Origin: Prevotella lacticifex
GTDB lineage: Bacteria; Bacteroidota; Bacteroidia; Bacteroidales; Bacteroidaceae
Reading direction: 5' to 3'
Assembly (NCBI RefSeq): GCF_019973375.1
Contig: NZ_BPTV01000003.1
Span: 62,001-126,000 of the forward strand
Length of the DNA: 64,000 nt
Shown here: positions 55,402 through 64,000 of the stretch, piece by piece
Position numbering within the stretch: the stretch's first letter is position 1
Layout of the letters: every line of letters begins with the position of its first letter
Program-made: the position numbers and the translations under genes
Notes under the pieces: generated by a model
What the model was told of the DNA's origin: nothing
Seen by the model: the letters and a program-made list of their open reading frames with translations, nothing else
The model's database searches: none

Positions 55402-55437
55402 CGTCTAGCCGCCGCCCAGGCCGCCGTTGAGGAGTAA
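55402..55437 (+). pseudogene. Diverged copy of the last 11 ppdK codons plus stop
   Basis: Reads RLAAAQAAVEE then TAA, the same eleven residues that end ppdK at 38377, but with synonymous differences in most codons and TAA instead of TAG. Nothing of ppdK precedes it. It is followed by a strong terminator. It is probably the original end of a ppdK allele, separated from the gene by the accessory DNA between 38400 and 55400. Confidence 0.75.
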
Positions 55438-55456
55438 TCATCACTCTGATATAAGT

Positions 55457-55492
55457 AAAAGGGACCTGTCCGCTTGGGCAGGTCCCTTTTTT
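55457..55492 (+). terminator. Strong rho-independent terminator
   Basis: 12-bp perfect stem AAAAGGGACCTG (55457-55468) / CAGGTCCCTTTT (55479-55490) followed by more T. It lies 20 nt after the displaced ppdK end and was probably its native terminator. Confidence 0.85.
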
Positions 55493-55572
55493 AGTCTTTA
55501 GAAGAAGGCTTCTGACGATTTATCAATTAAAACGTCGCAAAAAAGAGGCCTGGCGCACCACGGGCAAGCTGA

Positions 55573-55788
55573 TTGCCGAGGGACTGTCATTCAAACTTCG
55601 ACCTGGTTATCTCAAATTACCATACCTTCCTCACAGCCGTCATGTATCCTAAGGATTTGGACATCCCGATACCTGACATCAATGTCCTCAACGAACGTAT
55701 CAACAGTCCAGAGTATCAGGTGCAGGCAAGGATAATCATAGCCTGGAATTTGCTGATTTTAGCCATGAGAATCAACCAAAAGTACTAA
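55573..55788 (+). pseudogene. Degenerate coding fragment of unknown family
   Basis: A short open frame with no ATG at its start (TTG at 55573) reads NYHTFLTAVMYPKDLDIPIP, then INSPEYQVQARIIIAWNLLI. In a neighbouring frame the sequence before it reads RKKEAWRTTGKLIAEGLSFK. Together they look like an eroded gene, but I cannot identify it. It fills the gap between the terminator and the fimbrial operon promoter. Confidence 0.25.
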
Positions 55789-55847
55789 AGAATGTTAATT
55801 TTTGTTGTTTTTTTTATTAAAATTATTCTCTGTGTGAGTTTTATTTG

Positions 55848-55855
55848 TAAATTTG
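55848..55855 (+). promoter_or_regulatory. -7 element of the fimbrial operon
   Basis: TAAATTTG (TAnnTTTG) 19-26 nt upstream of the ATG at 55874. It overlaps a possible TTG start at 55853, which favours the ATG. No clear TTTG at -33. No other -7 element was seen in the gaps up to 63701, so the fimbrial genes are probably one transcript. Confidence 0.6.
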
Positions 55856-55873
55856 TCGAAAGAATTTGTTAAA

Positions 55874-57463
55874 ATGATAAGAATAAAAAAAAGGACGTAT
55901 AGCACATTTAAAATTATTATTTTAACAGCATTGTGCTGTTGTGCCTTAACTGATGTTTATGCACAGGTCGTTACGGTCAGCAACAACCTGTTGTACGATG
56001 GCGTGCTCACCCCTAATCTGCGTGTCGGACTCCGTGTGGCACCACATTGGTCGGTAGGCATGACGGCAGGCTACCGTCCCTGGCCTACGGACGATGTCTC
56101 GACCCGCAAGCTCCGCCATCTGCTGCTCTCGCCATCTGTCCGCTACTGGACAGACTCCGTCAACGTGCATCATTTCTTTGGAGCCAACATCATTTACAGT
56201 CACTACAACGTAGGTGGCATCAAATTCCCCTTTGGTCTCTACAAGTCCGTCAGGAACGAACGTAGGCAGGGCGACCTCGTGGCGCTCGGTATCTTCTATG
56301 GTTATTCGTGGCCGCTGGGCCGCTTCTTCAACCTCGAAGCCATGATCGGTGCAGCCATAGGCTACACCAGCTATGACCGTTTCGAATGTGTACACTGCGG
56401 TCAGATGCTGGGGCACGAAAAGAAACTATTCGGTATGCCGCAGGCAGCGCTGAATATCGTGATTAACATCCCAGGACGTCCGGCCAAGTTGCGGGAAGCC
56501 GAAGAGCCCGTTGTCGTTGTACCTCCTCCCACCACAGCCACCGAGGAAGCACAGCCCGAGCCCTTCGAACCCGTCGTGCGTCTCGTACCGGACTTCACAG
56601 GTCGTGCGGGACAGCTACAGAAGGACAATCCGGTACTTGCACATATCTCGCAGTACAAACCCTACGACCGCACCCGCATCATGCGGCGCGACAAGGATGC
56701 CCTCTACGTACACTTCCCCTTGGCGAAGTCGGTGCTGCACACGGATTTCCGCGAGAACGAAAGCGTTCTGGAGCGCATCGTTGACATCACCCGCCAGATT
56801 ATGGCCGACACCACCAGCAGCGTGAAGGTCATCCAAATCATCGGTCTCGCCTCCATCGAAGGTCCCATTGCCGGCAACGAGAAGCTGGCCACCAATCGTG
56901 CCCTCGCCCTGCAGCACTATGTGCAGGAGCAGTTGCAGATTCCCGACTCCCTCTTCGACACCGTCGGCGGCGGCGAGGCTTGGGCTGACTTCCGCGACCA
57001 GCTCGCAGAGTGCGTCACCACGGAGCCGCAGCATAGCGAAGAACTGCAGCAGGCTCTCGACATCATCGACAGCGAGAGCGATGCCAACATCCGCGAGCAG
57101 AAGCTGCGTCGCATGAATGGAGGCCGCACCTGGAAATATATCAAGGAACACATCCTCAGCGACCAGCGTAACTCCGGTTACGTCCGCATCTTCTACGACT
57201 ACGTGCCCGACAAGGCCGCCAAGGTCATCAACGAGGCCAGCGAGCTGCTCACCACTGACTGCATTGACTGCCATCGCGAGGCACTCCGCCTGTTACAGAC
57301 CGTCCGCAACGACGAGCGTGCCCAGAACGCCTTAGGTGTTGCCCTGTGGCTCTGCGGTCAGCAGGACGAAGCCCTCGAGTGCTTCCGCCGTGCTGCTGCC
57401 AATGGCAACAGCGATGCCCAGGAGAACCTCCGTCGTTTGGAGGCCATGACGACAACAAAATAA
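55874..57463 (+). CDS. Outer-membrane fimbrial-locus protein (DUF3575 + OmpA-like + TPR end)
   Basis: 529 aa. Signal peptide (STFKIIILTALCCCALTDVYA, in a run of hydrophobic residues) before QVVTVSNNLLYDGVLTPNLR. The first about 190 residues are an outer-membrane barrel of DUF3575 type (RYWTDSVNVHHFFGANIIYS, GIFYGYSWPLGRFFNLEAM). A proline/Glu linker follows, then an OmpA-like peptidoglycan-binding region (TDFRENESVLERIVDITRQI, IIGLASIEGP, NEKLATNRALALQHYVQEQ), and a C-terminal helical pair like a single TPR (ALGVALWLCGQQDEALECF). Such proteins head Mfa-type fimbrial loci and are thought to aid assembly or anchoring. Likely first gene of the operon. Confidence 0.85.
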   Translation: MIRIKKRTYSTFKIIILTALCCCALTDVYAQVVTVSNNLLYDGVLTPNLRVGLRVAPHWSVGMTAGYRPWPTDDVSTRKLRHLLLSPSVRYWTDSVNVHHFFGANIIYSHYNVGGIKFPFGLYKSVRNERRQGDLVALGIFYGYSWPLGRFFNLEAMIGAAIGYTSYDRFECVHCGQMLGHEKKLFGMPQAALNIVINIPGRPAKLREAEEPVVVVPPPTTATEEAQPEPFEPVVRLVPDFTGRAGQLQKDNPVLAHISQYKPYDRTRIMRRDKDALYVHFPLAKSVLHTDFRENESVLERIVDITRQIMADTTSSVKVIQIIGLASIEGPIAGNEKLATNRALALQHYVQEQLQIPDSLFDTVGGGEAWADFRDQLAECVTTEPQHSEELQQALDIIDSESDANIREQKLRRMNGGRTWKYIKEHILSDQRNSGYVRIFYDYVPDKAAKVINEASELLTTDCIDCHREALRLLQTVRNDERAQNALGVALWLCGQQDEALECFRRAAANGNSDAQENLRRLEAMTTTK

Positions 57464-57518
57464 CAACATATATAGCGAGAAAATATCATAAACTAGTATT
57501 AACCAACATTTTAAAAAT

Positions 57519-59651
57519 ATGAAAAGGTATTTCAATTATGCCTTCTTGGGTGCGATAGCACTGTTAGGCGCAACGATGTTCACAGGCTGCAGCGGAAGTG
57601 ATGACGCAGTAGCTGAGAACAATCCGAATTATGATGCTACAACTGGACTTGTAAAGTCACAGTTTGTACTGAACATTGCAAGTAACGCCAAGCCAACTCG
57701 TTCTGGTGGTACTACCGTACAGGCTGGTGGCGAAAACTTCCGCGGTATTGACAACACCCTGCTGTTTGCATACAAGACCGGAAAGAACAGCGGCAATCGC
57801 TTTGTTGATGCCACTTTAGCAGGTGGAGCTGCAGCCAATCGTTATGATTTAGGAAGGGTGGCTGCTGCAGATTTCCTTGACAATAACGGAAGCAACTCTC
57901 ACCGTATCCTTGAGCTAGCTATGCCTACAGGTACAGATGCTATGCTGTTCTACGGCAAGGCTATCAAATCTAATTCAGATAAAGATGAAGAGGTAGGCAA
58001 GGTAACCTATTCCGTATCTGGTTCAACAGCAACAGATTTCCACTTTGATCTCAACACACGTGTAGGAGAAAATACTACGAAATTCGAACATACAGCTCAG
58101 ATACTGGCTGCCATCATGACCAAGATTATCAATGTCAGCGGCTCCTATACTGTTGTTAAAGCGGATTATCCATCTTGGACAGGTAACGATGGAGATGTAT
58201 TAACTTCCACCTGGAAAGAAATGAACCCAGGAGCTAAACCTGGAGGTCAAGACCGTACGCTTTCGCCATTGGAGGAAATTCTCTATAAAGCTTTCACAAC
58301 CCTTACATCTTATGGTGATCACGAACTGCGCGGTGGTTCTGCAATGGCTATTCTAACCACAGTGAAAGATTTGTATTCTGTAACCATTAAAGTAGCAAAT
58401 GCAACACCTACCTCTCCATACGAAGAGTTGGCAAAACATCTTGCACAGAACATCAATACTCAAATAAACAGTTACTTTACTTCTTCAGGAACTGAGGCTG
58501 TTACTGGTTTTAATGGTGTTGATGTTATCAAAACAGCAATGGGTACAAGTTGGAATACCGAATGGAATGATGTTGTTACTACAGAACTTAGCAACTTCCC
58601 TGTTACTACTTTTACCTTGCCAGAGGGTGCTGCACAGCTTGAATATACTTCTTCCACAAACACATTTTCTCATAAGCACCCAGGAGTCAGTCTGCTTGAC
58701 AAATCAACATCAACAAACCCAGATGCTTATACGTTCCCTGCAGAGTTGATGTATTACTGCAACAGCGGTGTGCGCACTTCGAATACGGAGAAGACTGACG
58801 CTAAATTTCCTAACGGCGTAACCAACTGGGATACAGAGGATCAGTGGACAACGAATGGTTGGGAATCCGGTAGCAATGTGGTGACATCCGCTACACGTGC
58901 AACAGCTATGACGAAAAATGTGAACTACGGTGTTGCTATGCTGAAGAGTACTGTACAAATCAAGGAAGGTATTACTGCACTTGAGGACAACAGAAAAGCA
59001 CTTAATCCAGGTGAAGAAAACAAGACAATCGCCTCTTCAAATATTAACTTCACATGGACCGGCGTTATTGTTGGCGGTCAGCCTGTAAGAGTTGACTGGC
59101 AGTTCTTGCCGCTTTCAGCATCCACTTTCGACAAATTGGTTTACGATAACCAAGTAGCAGGTGACGCAGCAGGAACTGCTGTTCCAAAAACAGCAGGCTC
59201 TGCATCTGCCCCGAACTATACCATCTTGTTTGACAACTATAATAGCGGAGCTGCACAGAACAAAGTGCGCGTAGCACTTCAGTTTGTCAACAACGGTGAC
59301 GATTTCTGGGGACGTGACAACCTGATTCGTAAAGGCCAGACATTCTACCTCGTAGCAGAGCTTGATCCAACAGGCAAGGAAATACCTGCAGCAAATTGGG
59401 ATACACATTATCAGGTTCCACCATTAGATGGTGAAGGTAATTCTACAAAGACCACTCGTATCTTTGTTCAGGACTACATGACCACAGTAAACTTCAAGTT
59501 GACAGCAGACGCGACCAACCATACATCGAGCCTGCAGGACGCTTACGTCACTATTCCTGATCTGCGTTCAAGCCAGTTGTCATTCGGCTTGTCTGTTGAC
59601 CTCGATTGGAGAGCAGGTCTGACATTCGACGCAGACCTTGGTGGTAACTAA
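57519..59651 (+). CDS. Mfa1-like major fimbrial subunit (lipoprotein precursor)
   Basis: 710-aa precursor with lipobox MFTGC (Cys at about 24) after FLGAIALLGAT. Residues SNAKPTRSGG (about 55-64) offer an Arg site where this family is cleaved by an extracellular protease before polymerisation by strand exchange. The body shows the Mfa1 pattern: LLFAYKTGKNSGNRF, DAMLFYGKA, FPAELMYYCNSGVRTS, YGVAMLKSTVQIK, INFTWTGVIVGGQPVRVDWQF and the C-terminal strand end LSFGLSVDLDWRAGLTFDAD. Codon choice favours T-ending codons (GCT, ACT, TCT) more than the flanking genes, which could mean high expression or allele exchange. It follows the DUF3575-type gene by 55 nt. Confidence 0.88.
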   Translation: MKRYFNYAFLGAIALLGATMFTGCSGSDDAVAENNPNYDATTGLVKSQFVLNIASNAKPTRSGGTTVQAGGENFRGIDNTLLFAYKTGKNSGNRFVDATLAGGAAANRYDLGRVAAADFLDNNGSNSHRILELAMPTGTDAMLFYGKAIKSNSDKDEEVGKVTYSVSGSTATDFHFDLNTRVGENTTKFEHTAQILAAIMTKIINVSGSYTVVKADYPSWTGNDGDVLTSTWKEMNPGAKPGGQDRTLSPLEEILYKAFTTLTSYGDHELRGGSAMAILTTVKDLYSVTIKVANATPTSPYEELAKHLAQNINTQINSYFTSSGTEAVTGFNGVDVIKTAMGTSWNTEWNDVVTTELSNFPVTTFTLPEGAAQLEYTSSTNTFSHKHPGVSLLDKSTSTNPDAYTFPAELMYYCNSGVRTSNTEKTDAKFPNGVTNWDTEDQWTTNGWESGSNVVTSATRATAMTKNVNYGVAMLKSTVQIKEGITALEDNRKALNPGEENKTIASSNINFTWTGVIVGGQPVRVDWQFLPLSASTFDKLVYDNQVAGDAAGTAVPKTAGSASAPNYTILFDNYNSGAAQNKVRVALQFVNNGDDFWGRDNLIRKGQTFYLVAELDPTGKEIPAANWDTHYQVPPLDGEGNSTKTTRIFVQDYMTTVNFKLTADATNHTSSLQDAYVTIPDLRSSQLSFGLSVDLDWRAGLTFDADLGGN

Positions 59652-59725
59652 TCTCCTTCCGTTTAGCACAACGTATTTGGCAGACATCTTGCCAATACAC
59701 AAAACTTGAAGTAATCACTCTAAAA

Positions 59726-60781
59726 ATGAAGTTCAGAAGATACTCTTTCATCAATGTGGGACTCCTGCTGTCAGCCTTCTGGCTGGCGGCAGGATGCTCC
59801 ACGATTGACGATGACCTGTCAGACTGCGGCAACACCTTCGAGATGGACTATGAGTTGCGATTAGTGACGAATATGACCACCGAGCTGAAAACACAGTTGA
59901 CCACGATGACCGAACTCAGCGTGGCCAATGCCCTGACGACACATCTGAAGGATATCTTCACCGACTTCGCCCACGACGTGGACCTGTCGTTCTACGACAC
60001 CGAAGGCAATCTGGGACGCCTGCAGCACGACCAGCACATCATGGATGCCAACCAACAGAGCTATACAATCAATTTGCCCAAGCGGCAATATAAGCATCTG
60101 GCGGTAGCCAACGTGCTGAACAATAGCGTGGTCAGTCTGCTGCAGGATGACTTCTGTCGTACGTCGCAGCTGGGACAGACCACCCGCGACACCATCGACT
60201 CGCACACCACAGGACTGTTCACTGCCCGTCTGCCCATGAATGTGCTGGAAGGCGTAGACCAGCAGTTCAAGGTCAACCTCTATATGGTCAACTGTGCCGC
60301 AGCCCTGGTGATTGACCCGCGCAAGCAGGACGTCAGCAACATCCGTGTCTACTCCACAGGCTTCGCCTCGCAGTTCAACATCAACGACAGCACCTACACC
60401 TTCGCAGCACCTTCGCCCATCGTGCGAACCGCAGAGCTGCTCGATGTCAACAGCGGCATGCGGTGCTATTGCTCGGTGAACTTCCCCTCGCGCGAACCTT
60501 ATTATAATGGGGTAGGGTCGCGCAGTGTCATTGAGACCGAAGATCCCTTCATAGCCCAGCCAGGACAGGAGACGCTCTGGCAGTTCGAAGTCTACGTCTG
60601 GAAGGACGGCAAGATTACGAAGACGGTGCTCAGCATCAACAAGCCCTTGCGTGCCGGTCAGCTGACCATCATCAAGGGTTGGATTACTGGTGAAGGTGCC
60701 GTGCAGACGAGCGACCAGACGGTAGGCGTCAGCGTGACGCTCGACTGGAACGAAGGGGGTATATACAATCCCGAACTATAA
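59726..60781 (+). CDS. FimB/Mfa2-family fimbrial anchor lipoprotein
   Basis: 351-aa lipoprotein: signal FINVGLLLSAFWLAAGC (lipobox Cys at about 23) followed immediately by STIDDDLSDCG, the hallmark of FimB/Mfa2 anchors, which stay lipidated at the outer membrane and terminate fimbrial polymerisation. The transthyretin-like beta domains contain DVDLSFYDTEGNLG, YTINLPKRQYKHLAVANV and the late QLTIIKGWITGEG, VSVTLDWNEGG. It directly follows the major subunit gene (74 nt), as in the mfa operon. Assignment by motif. Confidence 0.88.
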   Translation: MKFRRYSFINVGLLLSAFWLAAGCSTIDDDLSDCGNTFEMDYELRLVTNMTTELKTQLTTMTELSVANALTTHLKDIFTDFAHDVDLSFYDTEGNLGRLQHDQHIMDANQQSYTINLPKRQYKHLAVANVLNNSVVSLLQDDFCRTSQLGQTTRDTIDSHTTGLFTARLPMNVLEGVDQQFKVNLYMVNCAAALVIDPRKQDVSNIRVYSTGFASQFNINDSTYTFAAPSPIVRTAELLDVNSGMRCYCSVNFPSREPYYNGVGSRSVIETEDPFIAQPGQETLWQFEVYVWKDGKITKTVLSINKPLRAGQLTIIKGWITGEGAVQTSDQTVGVSVTLDWNEGGIYNPEL

Positions 60782-60823
60782 ACATTATAATATACTATGT
60801 AAGGTACGCGCGTGCAGACAACT

Positions 60824-62503
60824 ATGAGACATATCGTATACTATCTGTTGTTGGGCATGATGATTACATCATGTTCAATGATAGATGATGATATGCCTGA
60901 GCAGTTCAATGAGACGACGTCTTCAGTATCCAAGCAGGTAGACCTGCTGGTCAGCATCGGTAGTGGGGCACTCAAGCCCAGTTTGGCACCGGCCCTTACC
61001 CATAGGGCTCCCACGTTCTCAGCGATGGATCAGTTGGTAGCCATTCCTTTCCATACCAATGGTGCTAAGGTAACAGCAAACGACGAACCGCTGATAGATC
61101 TCGTAGGTTTAGACGAAGACGACATGACAAAGGAGTACGATGCAGAGAAATACAACACCTACTACGTCGATCGCTGCAACCTGATGACAGGTACAGACCG
61201 TATGCTGGTCTATGGAAAGGCAAAGCCCGCACATAGCGACCTGTCATACGACCCTAAAGTCCACGGTCAGCTGAGCGCACTGCCTACCATTCGCAAGAAA
61301 ACTGCAGATATCCAGTTTAGCTTGACCTCTATCCGTAATACATCGGAAGCACACCCTGATGCCCAGGCATTGGCTACTTATATGACCAATATAGCCAACA
61401 CGAACGGCTGGAGCACGACAGACGACCCAACGCTGAAGAGCTACTATCTGGACTTTATCCGTATCGGTTCGGAAGGTGCCGGACTCATGAGTGGTGCTGC
61501 AGCCAATATCAAGGCATTCGTGGCAGCACTTAGAGCCCTGCTGACAGGCAGCGATGCCCTTAGTACAGCTATCAAGAAGAATATTGATGCCAACAGCTCC
61601 ATTGCCAGCAATACCTACCCACAATCCCTCGGACTGCCTGACGGAGCCGCTGCTATCCGTTGGACGGGTAGCCAGTTTGAAGTCAAGACAACAACGACTC
61701 AACTTGACAATATCAACGGTATCAACCGCTACACCTATCCTGCAGAACTGATGTTCTTTGCAGATAGCCCCATACGCACCTCAGCAGAAGAGGTGACGAA
61801 GACTGTTTACCAGGAGAACACCGAGACTTGGGATGCCTTCCTGGATACATACTACAACGGCTCTACTGCTGTCAATACGAATACCAAGGCAGTAGCCGTA
61901 GAGAATCCCATCCAATATGGTGTTGCTAAGCTGAATCTTACACTGACAGGCATGAGTCCAACGCTGAGCGATGCCAAAAACGAAGTGGTACTTGATGCAG
62001 ATATGGCACACCTACCTCTTACAGGCGTCATCATTGGCGGACAGCATACCGTAGGCTTCAATATGAAGCCACAGGGCGCACAGACCGATGTCGATGGGCG
62101 TTTCATCTACGAGACAACTGTGGATGCTACGAATTTGGCAACTGAAGGCTACAAGACCAGCACGTTGGTGTTGCAGTCGTACGACAACGAGAAAGTCCCC
62201 GTCATTCTGGAGTTCAAAAACAATACCGGACATGCGTTTACAGGCAAGGACGGCACCGTCTATCCCGAAACCCGCTTCTACCTCATCGGCATGATAGATC
62301 CTGCCGACAAGAAAGAGGAGGGCAAGGACTATACCAACCGTGTGTTCACACAAGACTATACCACCACCATGTCGATGAGCGTCACCTCGCTCGCCAAGGC
62401 ATATACCTGCATGCCAGACCTGCTGGCTCCACGCTTGGAAGTAGGCGTTCAGGTGGTGACGAAATGGATTCAGGCAACGACCACGAACGTGGAATTAAGA
62501 TAA
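60824..62503 (+). CDS. Second Mfa1-like fimbrial subunit
   Basis: 559-aa lipoprotein starting MRHIVYYLLLGMMITSC (Cys at about 17); a GTG 12 nt upstream is in frame but gives no better signal. It shares many blocks with the 710-aa subunit: DRMLVYGKAKP, YTYPAELMFFADSPIRTS, YGVAKLNLTLTG, LPLTGVIIGGQHTVGFN, FTQDYTTTMSMSVTSL and a final LEVGVQVVTKW strand. So it is a paralogue, perhaps an alternative or accessory subunit. It lies 42 nt after the FimB/Mfa2-like gene and 3 nt before the next subunit gene. Confidence 0.85.
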   Translation: MRHIVYYLLLGMMITSCSMIDDDMPEQFNETTSSVSKQVDLLVSIGSGALKPSLAPALTHRAPTFSAMDQLVAIPFHTNGAKVTANDEPLIDLVGLDEDDMTKEYDAEKYNTYYVDRCNLMTGTDRMLVYGKAKPAHSDLSYDPKVHGQLSALPTIRKKTADIQFSLTSIRNTSEAHPDAQALATYMTNIANTNGWSTTDDPTLKSYYLDFIRIGSEGAGLMSGAAANIKAFVAALRALLTGSDALSTAIKKNIDANSSIASNTYPQSLGLPDGAAAIRWTGSQFEVKTTTTQLDNINGINRYTYPAELMFFADSPIRTSAEEVTKTVYQENTETWDAFLDTYYNGSTAVNTNTKAVAVENPIQYGVAKLNLTLTGMSPTLSDAKNEVVLDADMAHLPLTGVIIGGQHTVGFNMKPQGAQTDVDGRFIYETTVDATNLATEGYKTSTLVLQSYDNEKVPVILEFKNNTGHAFTGKDGTVYPETRFYLIGMIDPADKKEEGKDYTNRVFTQDYTTTMSMSVTSLAKAYTCMPDLLAPRLEVGVQVVTKWIQATTTNVELR

Positions 62504-62506
62504 GAA

Positions 62507-63679
62507 ATGATGAAGAATAGACATATATTATATTGGTTTTTATGCAGCATCCTGACCGTGCTGTTCTCAGCTTGCTCTTCCAGTGGTGCGGATGAAGGAG
62601 TGACGCACCAGCAGGCGCAACTGGCCATCTATGTCTATGCTCCAGAGCAGGCGTCAGCCAAAAAGCATGCCGCACCCACCCGTGGCGACGTGGGCGAGGT
62701 GGATCCTATTGACAACACCATCAACGAGGGCACCATCAAGAGCATGCAGTTATGGGTTTACGAGTCAGAGACCGGAAATTATGTGGGTTATTTCAGAACT
62801 GATGATGTAGCAGCATTGAACGAAGGACAGGGTACGACCTACCAGATTCCCGTCACTGATGCGTTCGCTGCTGCCAAGCCCGATGTCAACGTCTACGTGA
62901 TGGCCAACGTGACCAGCGCCAACTGTGGCGTAGGGACATTGAATAAGGAGACCACCCGTGCAGCTCTGCTGGAGGGTGCCAAGATTACTGGCGGACTTAG
63001 CGGACATTTCGGTTTGGAGCAGAACACAAGAACTGTACCCGATGACGGTCTGCCGTTTGCAGGTAAACTGACCACACAACCTGTGGCAGGTGATGCGCCA
63101 ACCCTCCGCGTGGGCTCACTGAGCCAAGTAGCTACTGTTCAACTGACCCGTGCGGTGTCAAAGCTGCGCTTCGTCTTTTCCAAGACTGCAGGGGAGCCAG
63201 CGGTAAATATCAAAAGCATCAAGATAAATGAACAAATGATACCTGAGGTGGAGTATCTCTTCCAGACACCGGTATCTATGAGCTATAACACTGCAGAGGC
63301 TGAACTGCTGTCAACGGCTATTGACGATATCGCTGAGACAACTGATCCTACCCAATTTATCTATGAAAATCAGACTGCTCAGGCATACGAAAACCTGATT
63401 AATGAGGCTGCAAGCAAAGCGACGCCTGAGGTCACTGTAGAAGGTCCCATCTATTTGCGCGAGAGCGATAAGCAGCTGACAGGCACTATCACTTACACCA
63501 TTGGTGGTGGAGCGGAACAGACCGTCGACTTCGCCATGCAGCAAGCTGGCGACTTCAGTCGCAACCATACCTGGATAGTCTATGCCTACTATGCCGGCAG
63601 TGGCAATTTGCAGGTGCAGTCGCTCTATGTGAAAGACTGGTCAACGAAAGATATCTATCACGACCTCTATAATTGGTAA
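62507..63679 (+). CDS. Fimbrial minor/tip subunit lipoprotein
   Basis: 390-aa lipoprotein, ILYWFLCSILTVLFSAC (Cys at about 23). The mature part starts with QLAIYVYAPEQASAKK, then APTRGDVGEVDPIDNTINEG, where Arg could be the protease site, followed by IKSMQLWVYESETGNYVGYF and VNVYVMANVTSAN; this matches minor/tip components (Mfa3/Mfa4-like) of Bacteroidota fimbriae. The C-terminal strand region is NLQVQSLYVKDWSTKDIYHD. It starts 3 nt after the preceding subunit stop, indicating tight coupling. Confidence 0.82.
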   Translation: MMKNRHILYWFLCSILTVLFSACSSSGADEGVTHQQAQLAIYVYAPEQASAKKHAAPTRGDVGEVDPIDNTINEGTIKSMQLWVYESETGNYVGYFRTDDVAALNEGQGTTYQIPVTDAFAAAKPDVNVYVMANVTSANCGVGTLNKETTRAALLEGAKITGGLSGHFGLEQNTRTVPDDGLPFAGKLTTQPVAGDAPTLRVGSLSQVATVQLTRAVSKLRFVFSKTAGEPAVNIKSIKINEQMIPEVEYLFQTPVSMSYNTAEAELLSTAIDDIAETTDPTQFIYENQTAQAYENLINEAASKATPEVTVEGPIYLRESDKQLTGTITYTIGGGAEQTVDFAMQQAGDFSRNHTWIVYAYYAGSGNLQVQSLYVKDWSTKDIYHDLYNW

Positions 63680-63700
63680 AGTTCAGTAAAGGAGTAAAAA

Positions 63701-64000
63701 ATGAGTATAAAGAACAAATACATTGGCATCCTATTGATAGCCACCACCATGCTGCTAAGCGCCTGTTCCTCGGACAATCCCGAAGCACAGACGGTTACAA
63801 CGGTCAATGAACCCGTAGGCAAGGAGGTGCAACTGATGTCGTATGCTTCTCCCTTTACTGATCAAGAACTGTCTCATCGCGCCGCACCAGCAGGTTTCAC
63901 TGCCTATACCCCAGATAAGAACACAAACATGGGTATCTATATGCTATTATCGGAAAACTGGGCTTCCCCAAAATTGGAAAGAATTACATACTACACCAGC
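63701..64000 (+). CDS. Fimbrial-locus lipoprotein, truncated by window end
   Basis: First 100 codons of a lipoprotein gene with a good ribosome-binding site (AAAGGAGTAAAAA). Signal IGILLIATTMLLSAC (Cys at about 22) followed by SSDNPEAQTVTTVNEPVG. The sequence VQLMSYASPFTDQEL, then APAGFTAYTPDKN, resembles other fimbrillin-like tip subunits, which usually begin with a short Ser/Thr-rich linker. It continues beyond 64000. It is the sixth gene of the fimbrial operon in this window. Confidence 0.75.
   Translation, partial: MSIKNKYIGILLIATTMLLSACSSDNPEAQTVTTVNEPVGKEVQLMSYASPFTDQELSHRAAPAGFTAYTPDKNTNMGIYMLLSENWASPKLERITYYTS

Noticed and set aside
55530..55600. Possible fragment of a second mgsA (TTGKLIAEG-like reading)
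   Set aside because: Only about six residues match the methylglyoxal synthase motif, and the flanking sequence does not; too short to claim homology.

Overview
The window looks like a chromosomal segment of a Prevotella-like member of the Bacteroidota. The evidence is the TAnnTTTG type of -7 promoter element (sometimes with TTTG about 19-20 nt upstream), a type IX secretion C-terminal signal, FimA/Mfa-type fimbrial lipoproteins with Bacteroidota lipoboxes, an ISL3/ISAon1-type insertion sequence, and several Bacteroidota-specific families. I saw no rRNA gene, tRNA gene or CRISPR array.

Positions 1-34000 are mostly core housekeeping genes, largely on the minus strand. They include an alpha/beta hydrolase - Nudix - GH28 - metallo-beta-lactamase-fold run, a GNAT-Nudix fusion with a nitroreductase, anaerobic ribonucleotide reductase (nrdD/nrdG), mtaB, a TPR protein with a solute-binding lipoprotein, mgsA, a folate cyclo-ligase, an S41 protease with a dCMP deaminase, the M3 peptidase dcp, a Crp/Fnr regulator, apbE, an outer-membrane protein/lipoprotein pair, a glycosyltransferase with its membrane partner, a porin and rlmD. 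Two families of short non-coding repeats punctuate this part: a double-hairpin element (near 6550, 18200, 31220) and a MITE-like element (near 29400, 31900).

Positions 34040-38377 hold ppdK (pyruvate phosphate dikinase). It is split by a complete 1609-bp ISL3-type element with 44-bp inverted repeats and an 8-bp target duplication; removing the element plus one duplication restores a 906-codon reading frame.

Positions 38400-55500 look like an accessory island placed at the 3' end of ppdK. A 19-bp piece of the ppdK 3' end is duplicated at 38484, and a diverged copy of the last 11 codons plus stop, with a terminator, reappears at 55402. The island carries small peptides, a fimbrillin-like lipoprotein, a lipoprotein version of a family II inorganic pyrophosphatase, a giant (about 3250 aa) LamG-rich T9SS-exported surface protein whose signal peptide is out of frame at a G6 tract, a TraX-like membrane protein, and two small acidic proteins. 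It ends in AT-rich, largely gene-free DNA.

Positions 55874-64000 are a fimbrial operon read on the plus strand: an OmpA/DUF3575-like outer-membrane protein, a major Mfa1-like subunit, a FimB/Mfa2-like anchor, a second Mfa1-like subunit, and two further lipoprotein subunits, the last running off the window. All family names come from motif recognition by eye; none was confirmed by a database search.
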